Positions 39,392 to 48,045 are shown, numbered from the stretch's first letter. The stretch: DNA of 64,000 nt from Sporofaciens musculi (GCF_009830285.1 NZ_WUQX01000001.1:4836501-4900500), one strand, 5' to 3'. Translations and numbers: made by a program. Notes: a model not told the origin generated them from the sequence alone.

Positions 39392-39631
39392 TTATATCGC
39401 AGAGGATTCATCAACAAACTTTTCAAATTTCGTGCGTATGATAAGATAACGGTTCCCGCTGTAGACTGCAAACCTTCCAAGGTTATCTTCTGCCAGCCGC
39501 CTCATCTTTTTTGTCCCTATGCTGAAATATTCCGCAGCTTCCTTAATGGTCAGCATATACTTTTCACTGACTGATACACTTGTCTTTCCATTTTCTGTAG
39601 TGATATGGTTATTTTTCTGTTCGTCTGCCAT
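39392..39631 (-). CDS. Second excisionase-like protein
   Basis: A 79-residue protein starting MADEQKNNHITTENGKTSVS, with GGAGGTGG 6-7 nt upstream. TIKEAAEYFSIGTKKMRRLA and YSGNRYLIIRTKFEKFVDES repeat the helix and wing of the neighbouring Xis with an added N-terminal tail. Two tandem Xis-like genes suggest the overlap of two elements or a divergent regulator pair. Integrase for this one is not present. Confidence 0.75.
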   Translation of the reverse strand: MADEQKNNHITTENGKTSVSVSEKYMLTIKEAAEYFSIGTKKMRRLAEDNLGRFAVYSGNRYLIIRTKFEKFVDESSAI

Positions 39632-39640
39632 TTGAGCCAC

Positions 39641-39680
39641 CTCCTCACTATACGGAGATTTAAAGACTGTTTTGAGGGGG
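39641..39680 (-). promoter_or_regulatory. Promoter-like motif, same as at 19640
   Basis: The minus strand reads CCCCTCAAAACAGTC, then AAATCTCCGTATAGTGAGG, ending at the SD of the excisionase-like gene. TCTCCGTATAGTGA is identical in the prophage copy at 19640-19680. Confidence 0.45.
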
Positions 39681-39720
39681 ATAAAAACAAAAAATTTGCA
39701 AATTCTTTAATTTATTATTC

Positions 39721-40040
39721 TAATGCTTGAGAGCCACCAATTTAATCCTTGGGAGCCACTTATAATTTAATGCTTGAGAGCCATTACAATATACTAGATA
39801 TAGTATGTCTATTATTTACCGCTTATAACATTGTCTCAGAATTGCTTTAAACCTGCAAGGGTAAATACACTGCGTTGCAGCCCTTGCAGGTTTAAAACAA
39901 TTCTGAGATAGGATAATCAAGCGGTTAAGGATAAGTGTACTTTGATCATAGATACACTATATATTGTGGTGGCTCTGAAAGATTAAAATAGACTTGTATT
40001 GATGGCTCTGAAGCCTTAGAACAGTGGCTCTCAAGCATTA
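39721..40040. repeat. 320-bp dyad with six 17-bp repeats and a long central hairpin
   Basis: Three direct copies of TAATGCTTGAGAGCCAC lie at 39721-39737, 39743-39759 and 39768-39784, and three inverted copies at 39969-39985, 40002-40018 and 40024-40040, with 22-33 bp spacing. The centre is a 27-bp inverted repeat (39835-39861 with 39881-39907, one mismatch; arm begins CTCAGAATTGC) with a 19-nt loop, and weaker symmetry extends outward (ACCGCTT/AAGCGGT). It lies upstream of the two excisionase genes. It could be an element end with integrase arm sites, an origin of transfer or replication, or a partition site. Confidence 0.8.
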
Positions 40041-40154
40041 AAATAATCAAACACCCTTCATGCAGGAATATACACTGAATATCCATCCCGCTAAAATAAT
40101 CCTGAATAGATACAATCAGCTTTTCATATGTTTCATTTGCGGCAGGGCAGCAAA

Positions 40155-40754
40155 TCAGCACATTCCAAACCAGGCATTCACATATGCAGCAACAGCCGGT
40201 ATCAAAGCCTTAATTTCTTTACCAGAAGTATTGATGCATAAATGATAGAATTCTTTCCTGCCCCATTTTTCATCTGTAAACAGCTTTCTGTACGCCGCAC
40301 GCTCCTTGTCAATCTGCTTCATCCTACGGTATATCTCTTTTTCAGAGATTTGCTCATTTTCATCTGCACGGTCTTCACAGCGCCGCAGCTTCGACAGTCT
40401 GTCTGCATAAACAAACATATTTAATGGCCTCATATCCTGGCATAACACATCGGCGCAGCGGCCTACAATAACACAGTCGCCCTGCCTGATGATCTCATGC
40501 TGTGCAGCTACAATTTTTACCGGCTGCTGAAGCGTCGGCGGGTTCATAAACCGATTACCAACCGTTGACGGATAGAACACACGGATATCCTTTTCGGAAA
40601 TATGCGATACATAATTTTTGTCAAACCCATGTTTTTCTGCTACCATCTCAATGATTTCATGGTCATAACACGGAACACCGAGCGCATCTGCCAGTCGCTT
40701 CCCAAGCTCCCGTCCTCCACTTCCAAATTCCCGGCTGATCGTAACAATTTTCAT
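40155..40754 (-). CDS. Cytidylate kinase-like family protein
   Basis: A 199-residue protein starting MKIVTISREFGSGGRELGKR. The GSGGRELGKRLA loop replaces a normal P-loop, as in the cytidylate kinase-like family of Firmicutes, and CVIVGRCADVLC and the RMKQIDKERAAYRKLFTDEKWG segment complete the fold. Family members are abundant in Lachnospiraceae and of unknown substrate. The C-terminal WFGMC is at the stop. It begins a block of small accessory genes beside the integrative element. No operon partner on the same strand downstream. Confidence 0.85.
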   Translation of the reverse strand: MKIVTISREFGSGGRELGKRLADALGVPCYDHEIIEMVAEKHGFDKNYVSHISEKDIRVFYPSTVGNRFMNPPTLQQPVKIVAAQHEIIRQGDCVIVGRCADVLCQDMRPLNMFVYADRLSKLRRCEDRADENEQISEKEIYRRMKQIDKERAAYRKLFTDEKWGRKEFYHLCINTSGKEIKALIPAVAAYVNAWFGMC

Positions 40755-41192
40755 TGACAATACCCTCTTTCTCATAATTTTTGAAAATTATTTTTTTCAT
40801 CTGTCTCCTGGCCTGGACCATCTTCAAAGCCATAACCACCCCACAGATGTCCCTGCACCAAAAGTTATCATTTCATGAATTCAGCATTATTCTTCATACG
40901 GTCATACAAAATCTTCCTTTTCTTATCACAACGTTATACTGCTTATGTCCAGCAATTCTATCAGTCTTTCCTCATAAACAAGCACTTCACGAAAACACAA
41001 CTGTGCTGTTTTTACTATGGCAGGCAACAATCTTTCTCTCTCTAACACAGGTATCGTCGGTTATATGGTTAAGAAGATGATTGAACAGCAGGAGAAGCAG
41101 ATCCCCAAGCCTCCGTCACCAGCTATTTTCCCGTTTACTCATCCTGCCCCATACTCGTCACATATAACTTTTATTTTCACGGTATATACCTT
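40755..41192. other. Gap of about 440 bp without a supported gene
   Basis: No coding signal on the minus strand. A plus-strand ORF (40781-41080, MKIIFFICLLAWTIFKAITT) is hydrophobic but has no SD and is AT-skewed, so I treat it as chance or a remnant. The promoter of the kinase-like gene should lie near 40760-40800. Confidence 0.4.
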
Positions 41193-42533
41193 TCATTCCA
41201 TCATTTCTCCCAAAGTCAGATCCTTTGTATACCGCACCATTTTCAAGGCTACATAAACTGCAACCAGCAATTCCGTAACCGGCATAGCCAGCCAAACCGC
41301 ATCTGCCCCCGCCACAGCCGGAAGAATGCAGATCAGCATCCCGCTGACCACGGCGCCCCTAGCAACAGAAACAATAAAAGAAGCCATCGGTTTCATCAGC
41401 GTCTGAAAATAGTAAGTAGAAAAAATATTAAGCGGAAGCAGCAGGAAAGAAATACCATAACTGCAAATAATACCTGGGGCAATAGCCAGGATCTCCTCCG
41501 TTGGGGTCATAAAAATACGGACGAAGAAATTGGGGACAAAAACAGCAAGCGCCGTCCAAACCACGCCAAACACCGCCGCCGTCCCTAATGCATATTTCAA
41601 AATCTGCACAATCCGTTTCCCTTTTCCAGCGCCAAAATTCGCTGAGAGCATCGGTTGGGACGCCTGGCCGATGCTGTAAGCACAGCACTGGACAAACGTG
41701 CTGATATTGATGATGATGCCGTAGACTGCCAGCGCATCCGTTCCCAGGTATTTCAAAATCTGCCTGTTAAACAGCATTGTAAGAATCCCCATTGCCACAT
41801 CGATAAAAAAGGTGGAAAAACCGGTGATGCAAATGGACTTCAGGATGAAAAATAATCTCACAGGCTTTACAATCCTTAAAGTATTCTTTTTACTGCGAAA
41901 ATGTGTCAGCATTACCAACAGTGAAAAGACAGACCCCATGGCGGTTGCAAGGCCTGCGCCCATGATCCCCATCTCCAGCACAAAAACAAAGAAATAATCC
42001 CCAAATACATTAAAGATCCCGCCAAACAACACTGCCTTCGTTGCAAGAGCTGGATTTCCATCGTTACGCAGAAAAGCTGACATAAGCTGTGTAAACAGGA
42101 AACTCGGCACTACAAATTTAACCGGCAGCAGATAACTCCTTGCCAGCGGGAGCAGCATTTCCTCCGCACCGAACAACCGCAGCAGCTCCACATCAAAAAA
42201 GACCACCGCCAGCCATGTAAGGGCAGCCAGAGCCGCCGCCCCGATAACCGCAGCAGTAAAGTATTCATTAGACTTTTTCTGATTCTGCTCAGATTCTCCG
42301 CGCAATGTAGTAAAAAGCACAGAACCTCCGATTCCCATAAGCAGCCCAAGACTGTATATGATATTCCAGACAGGGGCAACCACAGCCAGCGCTGCCGTGC
42401 CTTCCGGCCCCTGATACTGTCCGACCATCGCCATATCCACCGCACCGTAAATGGACGAAATCAGCGCGCTTCCGAATGCCGCGGCCAGATACTTAAAATA
42501 CATTGGTTTAATTTTACTTGTAAGCAGATCCAT
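41193..42533 (-). CDS. MATE-family multidrug exporter
   Basis: A 446-residue integral membrane protein with about twelve hydrophobic segments in two halves. Family hallmarks are present: the N-terminal ALISSIYGAVDMAMVGQYQG, AALAVVAPVWNIIYSLGLLMG, and the second half QCCAYSIGQASQPMLSANFGAG. MATE exporters pump cationic drugs in exchange for Na+ or H+. A leader/terminator element is placed 40 bp upstream, like that of a resistance gene. AAGGAAACG forms the SD. The gene is intact. Confidence 0.92.
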   Translation of the reverse strand: MDLLTSKIKPMYFKYLAAAFGSALISSIYGAVDMAMVGQYQGPEGTAALAVVAPVWNIIYSLGLLMGIGGSVLFTTLRGESEQNQKKSNEYFTAAVIGAAALAALTWLAVVFFDVELLRLFGAEEMLLPLARSYLLPVKFVVPSFLFTQLMSAFLRNDGNPALATKAVLFGGIFNVFGDYFFVFVLEMGIMGAGLATAMGSVFSLLVMLTHFRSKKNTLRIVKPVRLFFILKSICITGFSTFFIDVAMGILTMLFNRQILKYLGTDALAVYGIIINISTFVQCCAYSIGQASQPMLSANFGAGKGKRIVQILKYALGTAAVFGVVWTALAVFVPNFFVRIFMTPTEEILAIAPGIICSYGISFLLLPLNIFSTYYFQTLMKPMASFIVSVARGAVVSGMLICILPAVAGADAVWLAMPVTELLVAVYVALKMVRYTKDLTLGEMME

Positions 42534-42575
42534 ATCGTTTCCTTCCTCCTAATCTCTTTTTTGTTTCCCAAAAGT

Positions 42576-42670
42576 AAAAAAGCCGGATAAAGAACAGACT
42601 TTTCAATCTGTGCCTTATCCAGCATATCACTTCCACCGAGCAATATACCCTCCGAGCAAGCTGCCTGCAT
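42576..42670 (-). promoter_or_regulatory. Leader/terminator element, copy A (before MATE)
   Basis: On the minus strand TATAATG is followed by GGAAGTGATATGCTGGATAA and the stem formed by CCGGATAA/TTATCC-type arms, ending in TTTTTT at 42576-42581. A leader ORF (MLDKAQIEKSVLYPAF) spans the stem and runs to 42461, past the MATE start codon. The same element is at 44042-44136. In this copy the -35 hexamer is not recognisable. Confidence 0.75.
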
Positions 42671-42685
42671 TATATAAAAGCAGAA

Positions 42686-43135
42686 TTATTCTATTTTCCT
42701 TCCCATTAAAATAACACCGTTTTCCCTTTCAAACCCGTGCTTTCCATAAAACTCCGGAAGCATTCCTTCATTTGCGGTAATCAGGTTTACGCCTTTTATT
42801 CCGCATTCTTCCATCTCCGCAAGACAGCGTTCCAGAAGTTTTGTTGCAATACCTTTTCTCTGGTAATCCGGCAAAACCGCAAGGTCATTGACCTCAAAAA
42901 CCCTTCCATAATGAAACAGCATCGTACTGACCAAAATGAACCCCACTACTTTGCCCTCCGACAAGCACTCCAATCCATAAGATTGTTTTGATTCTAAAAT
43001 TTCACTGACATGGAGTATCGCATCTTCTATCTTCCAACAATCATTCCATGGTTCGCCGGAAAATGCTTTTGCATATATTTCCCCGTATTCCCGAATATGT
43101 TCCACTGAACAGCATTTTATAATACAACTTTCCAT
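42686..43135 (-). CDS. GNAT-family N-acetyltransferase
   Basis: A 149-residue protein starting MESCIIKCCSVEHIREYGEI. Motif A is FEVNDLAVLPDYQRKGIATKLL with the Q/R-x-x-G-x-A acetyl-CoA loop, followed by NLITANEGMLPEFYGKHGFE as motif B. Acetylates a small-molecule or protein amine; the substrate cannot be told. Located between two putative resistance genes, so an antibiotic target is possible. The N-terminal EPWNDCWKIEDA resembles the AAC(6')-type entrance, but this is weak. Confidence 0.85.
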   Translation of the reverse strand: MESCIIKCCSVEHIREYGEIYAKAFSGEPWNDCWKIEDAILHVSEILESKQSYGLECLSEGKVVGFILVSTMLFHYGRVFEVNDLAVLPDYQRKGIATKLLERCLAEMEECGIKGVNLITANEGMLPEFYGKHGFERENGVILMGRKIE

Positions 43136-43150
43136 ATCAATACTCCCTCC

Positions 43151-43939
43151 CTACCACTCACCAACCAACGGGCGCGGAATATACCACCATTTTTCAAAAT
43201 CCAGTTGATAGCGTCCGCTGACCACGCTTATATCAGAATTGTGCTTCCATTTTGTCCATGCATGGTAACTGTTTATAATGTCTTCTAACAAGCCGCTATC
43301 CATTGATTCACAAAATGTCCTGCACTTCTCCACTATTTTCTCCGGCTTATTTTCGCACTGCCCTACATACTGCTCCAATCTGCGGTTGCAGGGAAACAGA
43401 ATTTTGTTCTCCTGCAGTATCAGCCGGTATATGCAGTATATGATTTCACCCGCCACACGAATCTTCATGTATCCGTCTGCCTTGCAAGCCTTCCAGAAAT
43501 ATCCGTAATTCAACATGAGGTCACTGTAAAATGATAGCATTTTATCGGGCATTTCCGCTTCCTGAAAAGCCGCAATCTTCGTGACCAGCTCAGGAATTTC
43601 CGGATCGTCGCTAAACATGACCCTTGCACGGTAAAAGGAATTTCTTGTCGGCTCGCTGCCCTTCTGTGCTGCCATTTTTAAAAAATCCTTAGTGATATAT
43701 TTGACATCAAAATACCCTCCTTCGTAAGTGCATTTTCCCTGAATTACATCTGTCAGCGTGTTGTGCTTTTCCCTGTATTCAAATTCTTCCTGGCTGACCA
43801 CTGCCATTCCATCCAGATCGGAATCTGCCCGTTCCATCCCTTTCGCCACGCTTCCGCCGAAGATAAAGGCAATTACTCCTTTCTGTTCACGGTAATGTCT
43901 CACCATGGTCCGCAATGATTCTTCGTGATGTTTATACAT
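43151..43939 (-). CDS. Nucleotidyltransferase-domain protein
   Basis: A 262-residue protein starting MYKHHEESLRTMVRHYREQK. FIFGGSVAKGMERADSDLDG is the pol-beta nucleotidyltransferase motif GGS...DxD with both metal-binding Asp residues. The C-terminal 150 residues are a helical partner domain (FFSDLMLNYGY-type, YCIYRLILQENKILFP). The size and layout resemble aminoglycoside or lincosamide nucleotidyltransferases and DUF4037-like proteins; substrate not identified. It is preceded by leader copy B with a perfect promoter. Confidence 0.8.
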   Translation of the reverse strand: MYKHHEESLRTMVRHYREQKGVIAFIFGGSVAKGMERADSDLDGMAVVSQEEFEYREKHNTLTDVIQGKCTYEGGYFDVKYITKDFLKMAAQKGSEPTRNSFYRARVMFSDDPEIPELVTKIAAFQEAEMPDKMLSFYSDLMLNYGYFWKACKADGYMKIRVAGEIIYCIYRLILQENKILFPCNRRLEQYVGQCENKPEKIVEKCRTFCESMDSGLLEDIINSYHAWTKWKHNSDISVVSGRYQLDFEKWWYIPRPLVGEW

Positions 43940-44041
43940 TTTTACACCTCTTACTGCCTTTCTTTTCAATTATACACAACATACACTTTATTCTTCCGTT
44001 TTTTCATCAACAGATCCCTAATGTTCTGCTCCCCAAAATGC

Positions 44042-44136
44042 AAAAAAGCTGGATAAAGAACAGACTTCTCAATCTGTGCCTTATCCAGCATATCACTTCC
44101 AGTGAGTAATACACCCTCCGAGCAAACTACCCGCAT
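44042..44136 (-). promoter_or_regulatory. Leader/terminator element, copy B, with promoter
   Basis: A consensus promoter (TTGACA, 17 nt, TATAAT; minus strand, about 44136-44164) precedes GGAGGGTG, then GGAAGTGATATGCTGGATAA, a strong stem (GCTGGATAA/TTATCCAGC) and TTTTTT at 44042-44047. Because TATAAT is at the upstream ATG, the leader peptide must start at the inner ATG (MLDKAQIEKSVLYPAF). Copy A at 42576-42670 is about 85 percent similar. Confidence 0.8.
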
Positions 44137-44199
44137 TATATAAAAAACAAAACTATTTGTCAAGTAGTTCATGATAAGTGTTCAACATAATTTCAACCT

Positions 44200-44750
44200 C
44201 TATTCCCCCATTGTTTTAAGCACATAAGCGCATGCCTTATCCAAAGCATCCAGCGCCCAGTCAAAGTCTTCTTTCGTTGCCCAGTAATTCGGATAAATCC
44301 GGCATACTGCGTCATTGTTGATCGTAAACATCGTACATACATGGGATTCAACGGACATATGCCTGCAAACTTCAACCGTATAATAATCCCCTCTCTTATT
44401 CTGCCCATACTCAATGCCAATCATATATCCCCGGCCTCTTACATCATGAATGACATGCGGATACTTTTCTTTCAGACGGTATAATCCCTCCCAAAAGTAC
44501 GGTGCATTCTTACGGATTGTCCCCGGAACATCCGCCTCGATCATAAACTCCAGACACGCAAGCGCCGTGATGCCTGAAATCTGGTTATCCTGATACGTTG
44601 CAGTATGGAAAAACGCCGTCTCATCATTGCCGTATGCCGCCATATACAAATCTTCAGAAGCAAGCACTCCTCCAACTGGCACAAGACTTCCCGACATTGC
44701 TTTCGCAAAGGCAAGCGCATCCGGTCTTGCCTTATCTCCATTCTGCTTCT
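44200..44750 (-). pseudogene. Class III aminotransferase, C-terminal remnant
   Basis: The frame begins abruptly after a stop at about 44751 with KQNGDKARPDALAFAKAMSG, which contains the PLP-binding Lys context (FAKAMSGS), and runs to the normal C terminus (DFDWALDALDKACAYVLKTM). The N-terminal 250 residues that form the substrate pocket are missing. So the gene is a 5'-truncated remnant with no start codon of its own, although an internal ATG at 44697 exists. Truncation fits the reshuffled accessory region. Confidence 0.85.
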
Positions 44751-44785
44751 AACTTACGAATATTAATCATTAGTTTTCCTCATGT

Positions 44786-45205
44786 TTACTTCTTAGTGAT
44801 TTTTAAAATATACTGGTATGAAAATTCAATACCCTTACAAGTCAGATTTTCACACATATGGGGCGGGTCGTTTTCTGAAAAACCTGTAGGACGTAATTCA
44901 AAACATCTTAATGAGCCAAATGTACTGTCAAAGGCAGACGCAAAATCATAACAGACAGATACAATTTCTGTTTCTGTTTTTCCCAGTGTATGAAGATAAA
45001 TTCCTATAAACATAAGCGTTCCTTCGACTAAACCACATTGCGCCCTATACCCGCCTGCACCATGCAAGCCAACCGCAGACCAAATTACCTGTGGTTCAAT
45101 CATGGTTTCAAATAATTCACTCAGACAAATGATTGCTGTCCTTGCGCAGTTTATATCATCCTTCCAGTACAATTCATGTATCCTGTTCTTTATATATTCC
45201 TGCAT
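44786..45205 (-). CDS. C_GCAxxG_C_C-family redox-type protein
   Basis: A 139-residue protein starting MQEYIKNRIHELYWKDDINC. The Cys pattern INCARTAI, GLHGAGGYRAQCGLVEG and SLRCFELRP...MCENLTCKG matches the C_GCAxxG_C_C family, whose conserved cysteines probably bind a metal or Fe-S cluster. The first Gly-Cys-Ala unit is changed to GLHGAGG, so the middle Cys is missing. Role unknown; family members are often next to redox or transport genes. Small gene in an accessory region. Confidence 0.75.
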   Translation of the reverse strand: MQEYIKNRIHELYWKDDINCARTAIICLSELFETMIEPQVIWSAVGLHGAGGYRAQCGLVEGTLMFIGIYLHTLGKTETEIVSVCYDFASAFDSTFGSLRCFELRPTGFSENDPPHMCENLTCKGIEFSYQYILKITKK

Positions 45206-45256
45206 AGTATGCCATCTCCTTGATGCTCGATTTTCCAGTCAGGCAAATACGAATTA

Positions 45257-45628
45257 TCATACGCCGCTTTTTATAAACTCAATCAATTTTTCTAAATCAT
45301 CAAAATTATCATAATCTCCAATCAATCCTTCCCGATGATAAATAACTCCATTTTTCTCATTCCTTTCAAGGCAATCAAGTAATGCTTCAAGCCCATACCT
45401 TTTAGCAAATACTGTGAATCCGTATGGCTTCATTTTTGATAATAGCCCTTTACGGCAGTCATTTTCACATAAAAAACAGTTTGATATTTCTTTTTCAATA
45501 GAACATTTTCGATTTTCACACCATTCTTTATCTTTGCACTCATCAGAGTTACAACCATTACAAGTAATATTTTCATGACATAGACAACAGGCTAATCCAC
45601 ATCTTGCAATTCCAAGTTCTCTTTTCAT
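45257..45628 (-). CDS. DUF3795-like Cys-rich protein
   Basis: A 123-residue protein starting MKRELGIARCGLACCLCHEN. Fourteen cysteines in the first 65 residues (CGLACCLCHENITCNGCNSDEC, CSIEKEISNCFLCENDC) form a zinc-binding cluster typical of the DUF3795 group; the C-terminal half is a helical domain (LEALLDCLERNEKNG). These proteins are thought to bind metal ions, perhaps as stress sensors. It lies near an aminotransferase remnant with no clear operon partner. Confidence 0.75.
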   Translation of the reverse strand: MKRELGIARCGLACCLCHENITCNGCNSDECKDKEWCENRKCSIEKEISNCFLCENDCRKGLLSKMKPYGFTVFAKRYGLEALLDCLERNEKNGVIYHREGLIGDYDNFDDLEKLIEFIKSGV

Positions 45629-46303
45629 TTAATTTTTCTCCTTAATTTTTATATTGCTTCTCTCATAATTCCTATTTGTTATCGGATTCATTATACTGCA
45701 AGGGAGCTATACTTCATCATAAATATGCTTTTTTCTTTAAACCTTGATATATCGGGCTTCTTGTCACTTTTCTTCAATTTTGTATTTTGCCCTTACCTCA
45801 CGCAAATCTATATAAATCTACGCAAATTTATGGGCAAATGGTATCGTAAGTAATGTAGTAGATTGGTGTGTTTTCAACTTGACCTTGATATAACACGTCC
45901 ATTGTATCATGCCAAGACTGATTTTTACATCACTAAATTTCAAATCGAATACTCTTGCTCAATAAACTGGTCGAACAGCCGGCGTTTGATTAACCGTTTA
46001 TTACCTGCCCACAAAACAAACCTTTGGCGGCACATGGGGCGGGAGCATGATTTCCTTGTAGGTGACTTCGGTTTTATAATGATAGTATTTTTGTTCCTGG
46101 CCGTACTCAGAAAACATCTTTTCGCCGCTCTGGCAGGCAGCGGCAGGTTATTTAGTTTTTGTTGGGCTGTCAATTCAGTGAATTGGAATTTTCCAATCAA
46201 AATCATCAATTTTCCGAAACTTCCTTAAAAAATTCTTCTAAATTGTCGATGTTATAATAAAGTGAACAGCCAAAAAGAATTTATATTTAAGGAGGATTAC
46301 GTT
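45629..46303. other. Gap with a decayed minus-strand fragment
   Basis: The minus strand at about 45995-46145 reads as a coherent peptide (KMFSEYGQEQKYYHYKTEVT, then YKEIMLPPHVPP) without start or stop context, so a mobile-element gene remnant is likely. A plus-strand ORF (45863-46228) covers the same bases but has no SD. The rest holds the promoter of the 46304 gene. No intact gene. Confidence 0.45.
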
Positions 46304-47020
46304 ATGTCAATAGTTGTAGGTTATAAGCCTTATACAGGTGCAATTAATACAAACAGCGCACGATACAAACGTGCTAAAGCAATGTATGACGAAGGACATC
46401 CCAATGAAGAAACAACTAAGTCTGCTGCGGAAGTGAAGGCTGAAAAGGATTTGCAAAACCTGAAAATGCTTAAGCAGATGCTTGGGCAAAAATATGATGA
46501 CCTAGATTTAAAATTTAAAAATCCATTTGAAGCAGACGAAGAAACATTTATTCGTAATTATATGGGACTTTTTGATGAGGACGGTGATTTCGTAAATCCC
46601 TATGGTGTAGCGGGAATGGACATTACAGGTAAAGACCCGTCTGAATTCCATAAAATAATAGATGTTCCCGAAGCTGCCCGACAAGATATGTTTGATGAAA
46701 CTATGCGCCATTTCATACAAGAAAAGGGAGTCGCCAATGGCGATACAACAAAACGTACTGAGGTTTTTACTCGCTATCAGTTAAGTGTCAACAAACCAGA
46801 TAGATTAAGCGGCACATGGACACTTGGGCAATATGAGCGAATGTATACAAAAGCATTTTATGAAGCCGTAAAAGAAGCAAACCCCAACTGGCAGCTTGGA
46901 CAGCCCTTTGACACAAGCATTGTACGCAACATTACTCGTGAAGATGTGGAAAATCGCATTGTAAAAGGCAGTAGCGAATTTGCATTAAAGCCAAGGCCAT
47001 CTTTGGATATTAAGGTATAA
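46304..47020 (+). CDS. Solitary DUF3879-like paralogue with C-terminal LDIKV
   Basis: A 238-residue protein starting MSIVVGYKPYTGAINTNSAR; AAGGAGG lies 8 nt before the ATG. It shares GDTTKR-x-[DE]V, NKPDRLSGTWTLGQYERMYT and ITREDVE with the 27358-28041 product and ends PRPSLDIKV. It is on the opposite strand, more AT-rich and without the array's repeats, so it is an orphan member. No signal peptide. The DEDGDFVNPYG segment again looks like a metal loop. It shows that the family also works away from the array. Confidence 0.8.
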   Translation: MSIVVGYKPYTGAINTNSARYKRAKAMYDEGHPNEETTKSAAEVKAEKDLQNLKMLKQMLGQKYDDLDLKFKNPFEADEETFIRNYMGLFDEDGDFVNPYGVAGMDITGKDPSEFHKIIDVPEAARQDMFDETMRHFIQEKGVANGDTTKRTEVFTRYQLSVNKPDRLSGTWTLGQYERMYTKAFYEAVKEANPNWQLGQPFDTSIVRNITREDVENRIVKGSSEFALKPRPSLDIKV

Positions 47021-47052
47021 TTTATAAAACAGATAACCATGAAGTCCACTAA

Positions 47053-47078
47053 GGGGTAGCTGCGGCAGCCAGCTCCCC
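47053..47078. terminator. Hairpin between convergent genes
   Basis: GGGG-AGCTG and CAGCT-CCCC arms pair with two single-base bulges. It lies between the plus-strand DUF3879-like gene and the minus-strand AraC-type gene and may end both transcripts; no strong U-tract. Confidence 0.45.
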
Positions 47079-47115
47079 ACAAGTTTTGGACTATTCCTAA
47101 GTTCGATTCTGGTTA

Positions 47116-47940
47116 TCAATTCTTTTCTATAGGTATCCAGATTTCGCTGTAATTCATATCCTTCGTATACATCTCAATATTATAATTACCTGCAAGCTTG
47201 TATGCCTTACAGGATGGCAGCCACTCACTCCATATTTTTGTGTTCACATCCTGTAAAGCTTTCGGCAATGCTCCATGACAAGGAAATACTGCCCATGTTC
47301 CGGCTGGAATTACTCTTGTTTCCAATCCCTCAGGAACTTCGCTTTCTGGCCTGTAATTATCAGCGATCAAATAATCAAAGCTCTGACCCTCACTGTCCAT
47401 GCAGATTCCATACATTCCACATACGATTTTCCCATTCTCGCTTTTCATATGTTCCTGCCAAAACTCAGGTATTTTTTGATAAGAAGTTTCCGAATTGAAT
47501 TTACGAGAAACTCCCATAACTGTGAACTGTTCTTTTTCCACAATTTTATACTCTAACATAGTACCACCCTCCAATGTAAGTTTTATTTTCAGCGGAGCAA
47601 CAGAATTCAGACTGCGGTTCTTTTCTCTTGCCTGTGAAGGCGTAACACCATGAAACTTAGTGAATGCTTTTGCAAAGCTGTCAGGCGAACCGTATCCATA
47701 TTTTAGTGCAACATCAAGCACCTTGATATCGGTTGAACAAAGTTCCTGAGCAGCTAGTGTCAGACGGCGATTTTTAATGTATTCCCCAACTGTAAATCCA
47801 CATAATACATTGAATATTTTTTGAAAGTAAAAACTTGACACAAATGCTTTGCTTGCGATTTCATTAATATCAATATCCTCTGTCAGATGATCTTCAATGA
47901 AATAAATTGCATTGCGTATACCGTCATTCCAACTGTTCAT
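47116..47940 (-). CDS. AraC-family regulator with GyrI-like effector domain
   Basis: A 274-residue protein starting MNSWNDGIRNAIYFIEDHLT, with AAGGAG 9 nt upstream. The first 105 residues hold the two helix-turn-helix units of AraC regulators (DINEIASKAFVSSFYFQKIF; VLDVALKYGYGSPDSFAKAF...GVTPSQAR). From residue 125 a GyrI-like small-molecule domain follows (KIVEKEQFTVMGVSRKF...AGTWAVFPCHG...SEIWIPIEK). This is the SbmC/BltR-like arrangement that responds to cationic drugs. No operon partner on this strand immediately downstream, so the target is unknown. Confidence 0.9.
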   Translation of the reverse strand: MNSWNDGIRNAIYFIEDHLTEDIDINEIASKAFVSSFYFQKIFNVLCGFTVGEYIKNRRLTLAAQELCSTDIKVLDVALKYGYGSPDSFAKAFTKFHGVTPSQAREKNRSLNSVAPLKIKLTLEGGTMLEYKIVEKEQFTVMGVSRKFNSETSYQKIPEFWQEHMKSENGKIVCGMYGICMDSEGQSFDYLIADNYRPESEVPEGLETRVIPAGTWAVFPCHGALPKALQDVNTKIWSEWLPSCKAYKLAGNYNIEMYTKDMNYSEIWIPIEKN

Positions 47941-48045
47941 GAGCAGTCTTCTCCTTCCCGTTCCGCTGTAATTATATTGTACAACCAAATACTAAAATTT
48001 TCCCGATATTTTCTGCTCTCTAGTGCAGGATGGCCCGCCGACACT

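Noticed and set aside
39721..40040. CRISPR array
   Set aside because: The 17-bp repeats are in two orientations with unequal short spacing and a central dyad; no cas gene in the window.
45863..46228. Plus-strand ORF of 121 codons
   Set aside because: No SD, and the minus strand gives a more protein-like peptide over the same bases; probably a decayed gene on the other strand.
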